NCBI GenBank assembly: GCA_008704415.1
Contig: VXIS01000069.1
Coordinates: 103,911-167,910, forward strand
DNA: 64,000 bases
DNA from: Sphaerosporella brunnea
Lineage: Eukaryota; Ascomycota; Pezizomycetes; Pezizales; Pyronemataceae
Reading direction: 5' to 3'
Shown here: positions 35,554 through 47,564 of the stretch, piece by piece
How positions within the stretch are numbered: position 1 is the first letter of the stretch
Layout: the number at the start of each line of letters is the position of its first letter
The notes under the pieces: model-generated
Told to the model about the DNA's origin: nothing
Databases searched by the model: none
The model's input: the letters and a program-made list of their open reading frames with translations, nothing else
Translations under genes and position numbers: made by a program

Positions 35554-36228
35554 TGTGCGTTTGGATTGGTTTATTAAAGTGGGATTGATTAGCTGGTTTG
35601 AATTTCGGTGTTGTTGCTGCTGAAAGAGATAGGATCGGATACCTAGAGCTCCAGTGTTTTTAAGTACAGAGTTAGAGTAGAGCCGATTGCCAATGTTGGC
35701 TGTTATCGTAAGCGGGTTCCTGATCTGTAAGCAAGTTCTGGCGATTAACAATCCAAAATTGCCATTTAGAGGACGTATGGCGTAACAGGTATTGCTCATC
35801 AGAGCGGGAGTCCCCACCCCAGTACCGGGCAGCACGTATGTAACGTAGGCGGTGTGGAAGCGAGCCGGGTGAGGACATGAAAATGCGGGTATGATTGAGT
35901 ACATCCCAGGCAACCGACCCTCTCAATATCACCACAAATTCCTGGCCACAACAAACCGTCACTTGGTTGTTCTCTTGCTGGCGTTTTATCCCCACCACCT
36001 CGGCTGGCTGGTAAGCGACGAGGATCCAAGATTTATTTAGTTAAGTTAAGCGCCATCTCTGGCCGGAGATCTCCGTGTCGGAGGCCGTAGAGCCTAGACC
36101 ATAACCCTAGCCCAATTCGCGTCGCACGCGATGGTTGCGGCTCTGTGCACGTGCGCGTGGAAGCTGAACCGCAAAAAAGTTCTGCAGTTGTAACCCTAAC
36201 ATCGTCCAACCCAACTTACGACAAAACC
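35554..36228. promoter_or_regulatory. Shared divergent promoter region, NmrA-like gene / URB1
   Basis: This 675-bp stretch separates two divergent start codons, so it must hold both promoters. No specific binding site can be assigned. Open frames on the minus strand are not supported. Confidence 0.45.
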
Positions 36229-39200
36229 ATGGCGCCCAGCAATCCGGCGACAAAGCGGCGAAGGACCGAAGTCCAGCATGCGGAGACGACGGAGGCAATC
36301 ACGAATTTGCGGTCGCTGCAGAGCGCAATGGCGGACTATAGTGGCCGAGGTATACGCGCTTCGGTGGTGGCTTCCGGGAGAAAAAAGGTGGAGGTTGACG
36401 GTGGTCGTTGTTGCAGGTCTGAAGAGTTTCAAGGAATTCTTGAATCGTTGCTCGAAGGGTCCCGAGATTGAGGAAAGTGTTGCGGCGGCGAACCGGACGA
36501 TACTGAAGGAGTACCTAGAAGCGCAAACCCGCAACGCAGGGAAAGAAGACGAGGACGCCGAGAAGGAGAGCACAGTTTTCGGGGACATTGTGCAGATCTG
36601 GAGTTATGCGAACCAGAACAATTCTATGTCGTCGCTGTCGATGGTACCTACAACGATGACGATACTCGTGCGATTATGTTCGTATCACGACGAGTTCAAG
36701 ACCTACGGTACAACGCTTATTAGGACCCTCCTCAGACCTACAACGTTGAAGATCGTCTACCGTGGCTTGACTGGAAACAAGGATCATATCGTCTCGCCGT
36801 GCCTGCGGTTGCTGACGGAGATGAACCGGTTCAATTTTGGCGCTATGTGTGGTGCCGTCCATTCGGCGTTTGATTTTACGGTCAAGGACTTGCCGAGGAA
36901 TTTGGAGGTGAAGGGATTGACAAAACCGACGGTTGAAGACCCTGCAAGACCCTCGGTTCGGACGGTGTACCTGCGGTTCATCCTATCGTTCTTGCTGAAC
37001 GGCGAACCAAGTGTTCGGAATGAGGTGCTCGGACTGAGGAGTTGGACTACACCCATTTTCAAGCACCTGAAGACGGATAGTGCGGTGATTCTTCACGAAT
37101 TCTTGGAGTGCATGACGATGAAAGTACTAGACGAGAAGGAAATCCCGAGAGCTACCAAGACGAATTTCTTTAACGAGTGGACGTTGTCACACATTCTTAG
37201 CCTGTACTCTCGCGAAGAGACAGTAATGGTATCAAAGGCTGGCAAGGAGGAGGAGAAGAAGGTTGCAGACATAGCACACGAGTTCCTATTGAATGCTTGC
37301 ACCAAAAGTGGAGCTGGGATATGCTTTCCTGACCACGGATGGTACCCCCCTGGTCATTCTGATGGCGAAGAAAAGAAAAAGAATGCACCCAAGGTGCACA
37401 ACCGGATACTGTCGTCCCTACTCGCCAGCATTCGTCCATACGCAGACACAATGCAGTTAGACTTGGCGCTGGGGATCTGCAAGACTTGTCCGGAACTCGT
37501 AGCCGACCACTTTCTTTCCAACCCGACCTTCAGCTTTGAGCCAAAATTGACGTCGACTTGGATTGGATACTGCACGTTTTTGGTGTCCGTCATCACCATT
37601 CCAATTCCAGAGAACTTTGGGGCCCCCATGGCATTGGCTCTGCCACCTCCTACTAGTGTTATTGTGGAGAACATAATACCGAAGCCACTGGATAAAACGG
37701 GTTTGACCAAGTGTTTAACTAATGAAAACGGACTCATCAGGTTTTTTGCAATCAGGCTTCTGATCGCCGCATTCCAGAAACTGCGCAGTGTGTTGGATGC
37801 TCTCGATACTGCGTCCTCGGCTGTCCACGATCCTACGGAGTCCTGGAAGAAATGCAGGTTCGATGTTGTTGAGGAATTCTGCAGACGGATCCCGGACGCG
37901 TCAATCGTGAGTTCAATAGGATCTGGAAAGAGTGATTCTCAGGGCCTTTTGCAAATCGAGGCAAAGACGAGACTTCTCGCGGATTACTATACCACCCTTC
38001 CAGAGATCGCTTCGTCAGGGAGATTTGATATTAACATTGCTCTGGGCTACTTTTTGGAAAATGAGGACAGCAACCAGAAAGGGATGAAATTGTTGGAGAT
38101 GGGACATTTGCTGAAGATCGCAAATGAGGTCCCTGATGTCAAATGGTGGAACAAAACTTGTAAGTGCGCTGGTCTGGGTTATTGAGTTATAGAAGCTTAT
38201 TTGATATAGCTACTATGAAACATTCGCCGTTTGTTGCGATTCTGAAGCGCTGCTGCAGCTCTGCCGCCAATGCCCCGCAGCGACAGGTGCTCGCGCTGTT
38301 GCACTCTTTTGCGTCCTCCAGTTATCTATTTCAAGCAGAAACATCAGCATCACCCCTGGATGCCTTGCTGGAAAGTCTGTCAACCATTGCCAATAGCGAA
38401 AATTTGGGTGCCATCCTTTCATTCCTGGACGAGGTTGTGGCTCGATGTATTCGAGGCCCATTCAAATACCTGGACGACTACGCGGAGATCGCCGCTGGGC
38501 TTCAAAACAATACATCAGAGGCCGCCAAATTATCACCGGTCAGTCCAATTGTCATGACACTGGTGGAGCAATGGAAATTCTTCATACAATCCAAGGATTA
38601 TTCAAGCCAGCAAAAAGCCGGCGGATTGCGGTGGTTGCTGCGATTAATGGAATCATGCGCAATCCTTGGTGAAAACAGATTCGTCCTCGCTGTTCTGTGC
38701 GATAGGGTTTTGGACGATTCCGGAACCATGAAAGAGGGCATTCGGGAGCTCAAAGACTATCTTTTGCAGGACTCTGGCCTGGAACTAACTTCAGATGATG
38801 ATATGCAAGAAGATGGTGTTGCGGTGGGCATCCGCGATTTGTTGACAAAGTTGCGGAAACGCTGCGTGGACGTACGCATTGCGCCTCTTCTCATTGAGAG
38901 CGTGCGGCATCGTAGAATTGAAGCAACAGTTTTCGACGTCACAGTTGTGCAGAGAGCGATTGTCGATATAGTGAAATGCAGTAGCAACAACAGTGCTGAT
39001 GCGGTTTCTGCTATCATTAAACTGACCGAGCTCACGAAATACATGACATTCCAGTTGATCAGTCAAGGCAACAAGAGCGTTGAGAAGACCAAGGCTTTCA
39101 TCGCAAAAGAGAGTCCATGTCTTCACGCATTCTTGACTACTCCTGTCACTGCCGGTAAACTTCCGGAAATCGCAGCTTTGTCGCATGGTTGGTAGAGAAT

Positions 39201-41761
39201 CTGCCCTCGCTCGTAATTGATGCTTATTCTCCTGCAGGATATGCGGAACTGCTGTCTGTGATTTTTGAGAAGGATGACCCCATCCTTGAAAGCGCAAGAC
39301 AGCTGCTGTCTGGCCGGTTGGTCACGTTTATTCGTGAACTCTCATCACTCTCCGAAGAAAATCTACCAAAGGTAAAGCATTACTTATAACTCTGACCATG
39401 GCGAGATGCTGATCGTTGATAGATCCTCTTTGCTTACCGCACTGTGCTTACCCTTCTACACACTCCGGAAGATGTCAGCCGTCTTGTGGAGTGTCTTTCA
39501 AACGAGCCTGCCCCGGGCTCGGATAGAATGCTGTCGCGGTTGGTTGCTTTCATCCTCCACCTGTCGGTGGAGCGGGGAGTTATCATTGATGCCGCCTTCA
39601 TCAATACGCTTTTGCAGGCCGGCAGTATGGCAAGCCGCGTCTCATCGGCACTTATGGCCTATATTTCAACCGCCGAGTCCGAAGACCTCCAAGGAATCTG
39701 CTACCCTAGAACTGAACAGGCGGAGCATCTCGCAGTTGTCTGTGCCCTGATACCCAAGTCACCGGCCGTCCGCGATGCTGCCTTGACTGCGGTGGACAAA
39801 GCTGTCAGTTCAGACACCTTGATGCTTTCGGAGCGCATCTCGGCTCTCCTCGAGGCTTATTCTGAAGAAAATGATGATTCTATGGGCTTTGCCTGGTCGC
39901 CTTCAGCTGGTGAAACCGTAAGAGCTAAGCTACAGCGTGTCTTCAACACTGCACAACCCATATTGCTTGAGTCTGCATCGGACGCTTCTCAAGTTAATGT
40001 CCTTCGACGGGCTGCTTCGCTGTTCCCTACGCTAGATCGGGAACAAGCTCTGCAGCACGTTGCAAAGAACCGGAAACGGAGTACTTTGACGGAAAATACT
40101 ATAGCGTTGATTGATGCGTTAGTCGAGGACTCGGATGATGCATCCACGCCGGAGATGAAGGGTTGGTTCTTGATGGCGTTTGACCATTTGACAAGACGCT
40201 TCGCGGAAGATGCGGTTCTGGCTCCTAAAGTGACCACTTTCGCGAAAGCACTGGGTGAGTTGATTTCCTTGCTCAAAAGGACAAGCCGCTGATATTTCAT
40301 TGCACAGGCAAATTCCTTGCTCGGCGGGAGGTCACTCTTGACAAATTAGTTCCACGATCGACGCTGAACGCCGCTCTGGAAGCGGGCCTACAGAAACACA
40401 TTGCCATTCCAGAGGTTGTTTGCTTCGCAACCAATGTCGTTGTCCTGTCATCCCCCAAATCTCTAGATCTTGCGAAGCTACTGCAGATTGTTTTGGGGCA
40501 TCCCGAGAACCCTCTCGCTTTCCTGGACACCATCTACGAGCCACAAGACATTCACCACTATCTCGCGTTCTTGATCTTGAAGCTCTTTCAGGCTGGCAAA
40601 GCTGCCTTGTGCAACATTGCAACCTTGGACGGAGTCATGGCTCTGTACCGAGGCACCAACAATTTCATCGACGGCGTCCTTCTGAAAATCATTACTCGAG
40701 TTGAAGGCCACCTGACCCGAAGTTGTGCCAGTCGTGTATCTTCCTGGTCCGTGCTGGGAAGCACCGAGAAACCTCTCATCTCACGGGTACGCGGTCGATT
40801 AGAGGTAGCCATCAACGGAAAGATGTTGGCCAAGAGTGTCTTCCATTTCATCCCGACCAGCATTGCCGCGGAAGAGGAAGACTTTGACACTTTGGATTCC
40901 TATCTGCAGGCAATTAAAGACAACACTCTACCCGTCGGCAAGGCCTACGATCCGCGGTTCCTGTTGCCTGCCTTAACATTCTGTGTCTTCTCTGACGCAC
41001 AAATCCTTGATGCGCAAGCGGCAGTTGAACGTCACTGTCTGGCTTACGCACTGACGGGTCTCTCCTCTACCTCCGCGGCTATCCGCTCAATGGCTATCGG
41101 CTTCCTAAACGCTCTAGCATCAAAACTAGAAGATTCGGCCTACCGGGGTAAAACACAGCTCAATCACCTGGTCCTCAGCATCCTCGCATCTCTGCAGACA
41201 TCTCCTCAGGAGCCCCTACCAGCAGCAATGAGCATATTCCTTGCCCAGGCGTCGCAGGTTCTGGCAAATCCCACCCACTTCCTCTACGAAAAAGTGATGC
41301 AACTCCTCCTGCGCAGCCCGCTGCTGCAGCTCCACGACATCCCGCTCATGCTCAGCACCGCGCACGTAGACGGGAACGAAAACGCGCACAAGGAGGTCGC
41401 ATGGATCCTCAACGTCCTTTCCGCCGGCATCAAATCGCCGCAGGACCTCCTCCTCTACCGCAAGCGCAACGTCTTCGGCAACGTCCTCGCACTGTATGCG
41501 TCCCCGAACGCGACTGAGAGGACCAGAGAGAAGGTGGTTGAGTTGCTATGGAATGCTGCCGCAGTCGAGGGCGCTGGTACAACGCTGATTACGCGCAATG
41601 GCGTGGTCGCATGGATCGAGCAGCAGCTCGGTACCCAGCTAGATGGTGGCGTAGAGCTGAAGAGGCTGCTTGCGAGGCTTTGGGAGGGCGCGCATAAGAC
41701 GCATGTTAAGGAGTGGAGCAGAGGCGCTGTGGGCGCACACTTTGTGGCCGCTGTGGTGTAG
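36229..41761 (+). CDS. URB1: Nucleolar pre-ribosomal-associated protein 1 (Urb1/Npa1)
   Basis: Large helical-repeat scaffold of early pre-60S ribosomal particles in the nucleolus. Six exons: 36229-36349, 36417-38159, 38210-39187, 39238-39371, 39423-40254 and 40308-41761, giving 1,753 codons, nearly the length of yeast Urb1. It opens with a basic nuclear-targeting stretch (ATKRRRTE). Residues 40-560 match the Npa1 N-terminal domain: GLKSFKEFLNR, SYHDEFKTYGTTLIRTLL, PTVRTVYLRFILSFLLNGE-like repeats, and the diagnostic EFLLNACTKSGAGICFPDHGWYPPG. The rest is HEAT-like helical repeat, and the end carries the conserved AYDPRFLLPALTF and LLLYRKRNVFGNVLAL blocks of the Urb1 C-terminal domain. All intron joins keep the frame. 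Confidence 0.95.
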
Positions 41762-43411
41762 ATGGAATAACGGCTTCGTGAGGAATTGTTTGGAAATTAG
41801 TAACTAAATGATACCATGATGTTCCCTCTCGGGTTCCTACTGCGTGCGTTCTTTTCATATCTAGATTGTAAGCTCAACAAGTCGATCGCCGTGGGTCTTT
41901 GTTTAAGGGAAAGGTGGATGGTGAAGATGTAGATCTTTAAAGTTATGGCGAACATACAAGGCCGAAAAGAGAACCCCTCTGGCCTCCTATCGCGTGACAA
42001 TCTGTGACTGGAATGACCCGGACCTTGCCAAAATGGACGCCCAAGTTCTTCGAACAGTCGAAGATGCTAAGGTGTTCAATGAAACACTCAGGACCAACCC
42101 CCGAAAATCACGTAGCGCAAAGTCCACACAAATTATTTCTCCCTAATAGTTAGTGGCCACTAAGAATAACTGCTTCTTTACACCACCGGGAGTTGCACCC
42201 ACGGCACATCAGGTAGCTGACCGGGCTACCCCCCCCCCGCTCTTCGTACATCCCCCTTTCAACGTTTTCTTTTTTTGGTGGGGGGGGGGGGGGGGAGTGG
42301 GGGAGGTCCCTTTAAAACCTGAGTTAGGCGGAGGGTGACAGAGCAAAACACGCATATCCGGGGACTTGCAAGTCAGGATTTGATCCCGAGTTGGCGGTAG
42401 CGTAGGAGGTGAAAGATAAGCGGTGGTGGAAACGGGTTGGTGGACGGGCAATGGGGCGAAGGCTGCTAGTAGTAGTGGTGATGCACCGGAGGTGGTAGTG
42501 CAGAGAGAGTCGAACACCGTAAGATGGATCACAGTGTCTCACGCAACCTAGGTTCAGGGGGTTATTGTTGTTTGAATAGACCAAGCGTTGAGGGGTAGTC
42601 TAGGCTTTTCGGCTCCGGAGGGGGGGGGGGGTAGTTTGGATATTCGCCGTTAGTACAGCGCGGGCCGGCATGCTCCCTCAGTTTAGAGAGAACCTTGAGC
42701 TTGTTGAAGTGATTGTAACATCTGGTCCCATTGAAGTTCCGCATAGATCTGTAGCTATCACGGTATCGTGATATCGCATTTCTTCCTCGGTGTAAAGCTC
42801 CAGGGTATCTGGCTCAAGATAGGGATGCGGTGGGGTTCGCGGGGGACAGGAGCGCTCAATCAGATATGTTGTGTCGTTCCCCCGACTTCTGTGAGGCAGC
42901 GAGGGCATTCGCTGTGTCTCGGTCTTCGGATCGGATGACTTGATGAGGATCACGAATGAGTGTGTTGTCGGCGGTGGATGAATCTGCAGTTGGAGGTTCG
43001 AAAGTGGTGATGCTGTGTAGTGGGTTCTGTCATGATCGTTCGCGGTCGCATAAAGACAACAAACCTGATTAGGAGATCAAAAAGATTAAACAGGAACATC
43101 ATGGCAGCAAAAGATATAACTACCGTCGCGGTCTCCGCTGGCTCGGCTTTGACCTCAGGTAGGTATATCTCCCAAGCCTAGCTAGGGCTTGTAACCTAGG
43201 GAAGGGTATATTTCAACTTCACCGTCAGCAGCCAGCCGATGTGAGAATCGAACCCTCCACGTTCAGGACTGACGCAGTAAGCAAGGCCTTACCAACTGCG
43301 CCACGAGCGACTAGGTCTAAAAATAGAATCCTGATGTTGATGGTAAAGACGTGGTGCTACTCGTGCCTTTTCAGGCACTCGGTCCTCTCACTATGATCGC
43401 ACTCATATCAT
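41762..43411. other. Intergenic, G-tracts and a tRNA-like fragment
   Basis: Holds long G-runs near 42278-42297 and 42617-42630 and a degenerate tRNA-like segment near 43232-43312 (minus). No gene is supported. Confidence 0.45.
43232..43312 (-). pseudogene. tRNA-like fragment, degenerate
   Basis: A-box-like TGGCGCAGTTGGTAAGG and B-box-like GGTTCGATTCT are correctly ordered on the minus strand, but the acceptor stem does not pair and the D and T stems have mismatches. It could be a decayed tRNA or the head of a tRNA-derived SINE. Confidence 0.35.
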
Positions 43412-44010
43412 TCATTCCTCCGCCATGGGGGAGCCCTTCGACGCGTTTTTATACACAAGCTTGACGATGCTGCTGTTGCCAAGAGATCTCTGGTCCTCCA
43501 CAACTACCTCATCACCACCAATACTGACGACAGGGCACTTGATTCGGCTGATAATAACCTCTTGATCGCTCTCTTGTAGCCTCTCATGCTCAGTGTCGCA
43601 GTTTAGAGCAGAATATGCTCTTGAAGTAACCCCAAACCCCCAACAGCCGTTCAACAACGGCCTTGCATCCGCTATTAATCGGTTTTCGTTGATGGTTTCA
43701 AGGTTGCAGCCTTTCTCAATCAACAGCAGGGCCACCCGGTCGTTTCTGTTCGATACTGCCCGGGCCAGCTGCGTCTCCATTTTGAAGCGGTGTCTGCCCG
43801 TTCTTTTTCGCTGCCAAGATACACTGACAGAGCCCTTCTCGATGAGTAGCGGAACCACGCCCTAATTCCAAGTACGGCGAAGCGGTATCTACCGGCTAAA
43901 TTATCAGAGCTACTACTATACTAATACCTAAGTTGCCGAGAATCGGGCACCTGCTTCACCGATAGCATATAGTAGTGAAGCGGCATCAGCCCGTCCCTAT
44001 CGGCCGATGA
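43412..44010 (-). pseudogene. Ankyrin-repeat gene relic
   Basis: On the minus strand one repeat is clear in the open part (43858-43412): TQLARAVSNRNDRVALLLIEKGCNLE. Just upstream, past several stops, a second trace reads DRDGLMPLHY, the start of another repeat. Downstream of the clear repeat the frame loses ankyrin character. A multi-repeat protein seems to have decayed here; one intact repeat would not fold alone. Confidence 0.6.
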
Positions 44011-44025
44011 GACACCAGAGCCAGT

Positions 44026-44160
44026 GCCGGCTCAAAAAAACCCACGGCCGCGAAAATGGCTGGCTTTTTGATCAGCCCCCCGGGCTGGTTGGCTGTGGGC
44101 TGCGTTTTTGTCTGTAAAAGGCACGAATTAGTACAGCATGATATTCAATGAAGCAAAGTC
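44026..44160. repeat. Dispersed GC-rich repeat (copy 2)
   Basis: Partner of 7661-7812; see that entry. This copy is more T/A-rich at several matched positions, for example GCGTTTTTG against GCGTCTTTG. Confidence 0.6.
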
Positions 44161-44612
44161 CGATCTCCCTGCGTCCCCCTCCAAAACCGATCAGAGCTAT
44201 GGCATCATGCCCACCCCTACCCCCCTCCACGCTTGAGATTGGGGAATTTGTTGCCGTTATACGAAGGTTGGAAAGCGGTTCAGAGTGTGGGAGTTTAGCG
44301 ACAAGTGTGAGTGATGGACGGTGCATATGTGCAATGGTGGAATTCCTTCTTTAGGGCTCATGGTATTGAGCGGGGTGAAGCCTTCGAAGTGACTGTCAAT
44401 CGAAAGTCCCACGCCGGTTGGGACCCGCTTGTCATGAAATCCTCGGAAATATATCGATCTCTAACTGTCTCGGACAAATGCTGAATTTCAACGGAGCAAC
44501 CTAAGAGTTTCTCGCGCCTTGCAAGCTCGGATACGATGTCACGTCGCCATTCCAGGTGACGGGTTCAAGTTGATAAGCCGTTATTAGAAGTTAGTCCGGT
44601 ACGAAAAGATAT

Positions 44613-45065
44613 TTGCTAGCAATGGTGGCATGGCATGATTGGGCCATACACACCAATCTCCACCGACAAACCAGCCTTGGGCCCTACTATAGGAGGTCAA
44701 AGGACGCCAACAAAACTGCCTTTCGAGCCAAGAAGACAATGGCTGCGCGCTTCTTCCAGCTCAAGCTCAACAAGTCTCCCACAGGCCCCTACCTGTTCAA
44801 GACGGGGAGACGCGAAGATGACAGATGCTGGTTCTGCGCAGGTAGATCAGCCCAGACGAGAGAACACCTATTCAAGTTCTGCGCTCGTTGGCGCAAAGAG
44901 CAGGCGGTGCTATGGAAGGCAGTAGCAGACGCTACAAAGGAGGGACAGAAGAGACGGAGGGCGAATACGTCTATTAAGGTCCTGTTGTCGGATGAACGCT
45001 GTACGGAGGCGGTGATGACTTTCCTAGGCAGCACTGAAGTTGGATTATGGCCAGCCAAGGCCTAA
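44613..45065 (+). mobile_element. Tad1-like LINE ORF2, C-terminal fragment
   Basis: A 150-codon open end of a non-LTR retrotransposon polyprotein. The diagnostic part is the C-terminal zinc knuckle CWFCAGRSAQTREHLFKFC (C-x2-C-x9-H-x4-C), preceded by KTMAARFFQLKLNKSPTGPYL, as found after the RNase H domain of fungal Tad1-clade elements. The reverse transcriptase and RNase H domains are missing, so this copy is 5'-truncated and cannot move alone. It is followed by its 3' tail. Confidence 0.75.
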
Positions 45066-45290
45066 ATTGTTTCCTGACCCTGGAGTTTCTTACCTATGTT
45101 TTCAGACACGAATCTCCTTAGTGCGCATTTACATTTGGTGCGAATTTCCATGTCTACTTTCCTATGGAGGTGCAGGCCCCACAGTAGGACACTAGGGGTA
45201 GCATTGCCTCCGCTTCTATATCTGTCATGGCTGCAAGCGGCCGAATACAATATGATTAAAACAAAAAAACAAAAAACAAACAAACCAACC
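45066..45290 (+). repeat. LINE 3' untranslated tail (copy 2)
   Basis: Follows the ORF2 fragment directly and ends in an A-rich run with AAAACAAAAAAACAAAAAAC. It aligns with the orphan tail at 7040-7176 in several blocks. Confidence 0.65.
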
Positions 45291-45769
45291 TTGGGCAATT
45301 CATCATGCTAACCAAACTGTCCCCCGAGCTTCTTCACCAGCAGGACCTCAATGGTACCGAGCAGAAACCTCCTGCCATTCAGGCCTCGGCTACGGTGCCG
45401 TCATAGATGACTGCGTACCTTGGGTGCTGTGTGGCGTGAGGCACATGGCTATGGCTACGTACGGCAGCATCTGGAGTAACAACAATATCAAGAATTACCG
45501 TTTCTCAGGCTAATAGGGCGCCGGTTCTAGGGCTGCAGGTTCGGAGTGAGAGAATGATGGAGAGTGGCTGGGTGAAATACCAGCTCATCGCAATCGACGG
45601 CACTGGAGGATGCTGATTTTGTGATATCCGGAAATGTACATTTATGAATTAATCCCCCATCATCGCCGACTGTCTATCTCACCCCATCCATCAATCCACC
45701 CACCCACCCATCCATCCATCCATCCCCCGTCTCGCGCCAGGGTATCTCGCAACACGGTGCAGTTTCAAA
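45291..45769. other. Intergenic with (CCAT)n microsatellite
   Basis: A CCAT/CCCA microsatellite lies at about 45688-45726. The rest, 3' of the ARPC3 gene, shows nothing recognised. Confidence 0.5.
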
Positions 45770-46499
45770 TTACAAGCTCTTACCCATAAACCTCCTCTTG
45801 CTAAAGCTCAGCCACCACTTACTCGGCTTCCCCGTGCCGTCCGCGTACAGTCTCGTCACCAATCGCATGGCCAGCTCCTGTCGCACCTGAGAGATGTACT
45901 GGCGCAGGGTATCGGCCTCATTCCGGTCTCTGGGGGGCTGGTACAGGGCGTTCAGCGGGAACGCGGGGTCGCCAGGGAGCGCAAAGTGGTCCAGCGCGGC
46001 TGTGTTCAGAGCCTAGATGATAAAGCGCACCATTATTAATCCAAGCCCCAGCTCCCCGCGCCAGACAGAAAGACCTTTTCGGCATCCCGCTGAGACATGG
46101 TGGGCTTCACCCGCCCCAAACAGTCACTGATCCAGAGAATTCCATAAATCAAAACCCGATCTGCGGGGCCATTGATCTCGAAGTTGCGGAACAACGTGTT
46201 CGCCCGGAAGAGCGTCAGCGTCTCATCAAGGATGTCGTAGCTCTCGCTGTCGGCGTCGACGTCTAGCTCGCTCACGCCCGCCGACAGCGCGGGGAGAGTG
46301 TACGCGGGCCCGCGGGTCTTGGTGCGGAGGGGCGGGAGTCCGAAGTTGCCTGGTATTATTAACAGGTGTTTTAGGGGACCGTGGGCGAGAGCGTACCGAT
46401 GACGCGGGTGTCGGTGTCACGGAGGAAGGAGGAGTGATAGGCCTAAGACATGATGAGCATCAGAGAGCCCGGTTGCGAAAATAGGGGGGTTACGGGCAT
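45770..46499 (-). CDS. ARC18: Arp2/3 complex subunit 3 (p21, ARPC3/Arc18)
   Basis: Subunit of the seven-protein Arp2/3 complex that nucleates branched actin at cortical patches. Four exons: 46494-46499, 46397-46442, 46075-46349 and 45770-46012, giving 189 codons. The first exon is only six bases (Met-Pro); it joins to AYHSSFLRDTDTRVIGNFGLPPL, the invariant start of the family. Later blocks are ESYDILDETLTLFRANTLFRNFEI, RVLIYGILWISDCL, FALPGDPAFPLNALY and the end WWLSFSKRRFMGKSL, again invariant. An acidic insert (VSELDVDADSES) precedes the second block. A Harbinger-type element lies 155 bp upstream of the start, in the promoter. Confidence 0.96.
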
Positions 46500-46653
46500 G
46501 GTGGCGGTATTTCAATGGGGGGATTGAGAGTTGTCGTTGGAGAGTTGTTGATGATACGGGGTTGGTAGGATGGAGCTCGGAGGTGGGGACGTGCTCGATG
46601 CGAATGCGGGCTTGGCGGCGGGAGCGGCTGCTCACCGAGGGACTATGTACTTA
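46500..46653. promoter_or_regulatory. ARPC3 upstream region, bounded by a transposon
   Basis: Only about 155 bp separate the ARPC3 start from the left TTA target site of the Harbinger element, so its promoter probably lies here or inside the element. Confidence 0.35.
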
Positions 46654-47457
46654 GGCCCCGTTTGGCTGCCCGAAAATCAATAGCAATTAGTCGCGATTTT
46701 TCGTCAATCGCCGATTTGAAAAATCGCCGCTCGCCACCCCGTTTGGCGACCCTCTTGGCCATCTCAAGAATCAACGATTGGACGTTGATTATTGTCCAAA
46801 AACTCGAAAAAAAAAAGTAGCTCGGAGCTACTTTTTTGTGAGTTTTTGCGCGATTCCCAGCCTGCCCCGTCCACCATCCACCACCACCCGCCCGTCCACC
46901 ACCACAACACCGCCTGCCATGATACCAAATTGCGTACAAATTCAACGCCCTTTCACCCGCACTGTCAACCCTACCCTGCGCTCGATCCGCCTCCAAGAAA
47001 AAAAATTTCGTCGCTTTTGGACACGCGCTTTTCCCGTCAGATGGCTGTAGCAGCCGCACAAGAAGTGGCCTTGATGTACAATAAAGAGCCATGTCGCACC
47101 TCCAAGCTGACGGGAGCGGAGTATATTAAAGAACTACGGAATGGCCATCAAAGGCGAGTTTCGCATGCCACTCAATATATTTGAAGATCTCTGCACTTGT
47201 CGTGAAAACGTGCGCCGTCAAACTATGTGGAGAGAGTATGGGTTCTGGTGGTGTTGGGGAGAGAGTATGGGTTCTGGTGGTGGGGTGTCGCACGACGTGA
47301 TGTCACTCCGATTCACTGGCAGCTGCCAAACGGCAGTTCAACCGAGCGCCGACGACAGCCATCGATTGTGGAAACCCGTAGAAATTCGCAAAAGTGGAAA
47401 TAATCAAAGCGCGAAAATCACTGCGATTTTTTCCCTGGCCGGCAGCCAAACGGGGCC
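46654..47457. mobile_element. PIF/Harbinger-type DNA transposon relic, 804 bp
   Basis: The ends are perfect 17-bp inverted repeats, GGCCCCGTTTGGCTGCC at 46654-46670 and its complement at 47441-47457. They are flanked by a direct TTA at 46651-46653 and 47458-47460, the 3-bp TWA duplication expected of PIF/Harbinger. Inside, at 47041-47200 on the plus strand, is an N-terminal transposase trace: PCRTSKLTGAEYIKELRNGHQ then, after a frameshift, FRMPLNIFEDLC. No DDE catalytic residues remain. A 28-29 bp unit is tandemly doubled near 47230-47283. Non-autonomous. Confidence 0.88.
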
Positions 47458-47564
47458 TTAGTAGATTCTACCGACGGGAGGACTGCAGGTATAATCTCCT
47501 TTCCTACATCATCCCTTCACAACCACCTCGACCGCCATAAACAAAAACCGCACCACCTACAACT

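Noticed and set aside
42278..42297. Long G-runs as possible G-quadruplex regulators
   Set aside because: Several mononucleotide runs occur in this window's intergenic DNA, and nothing ties this one to a promoter.
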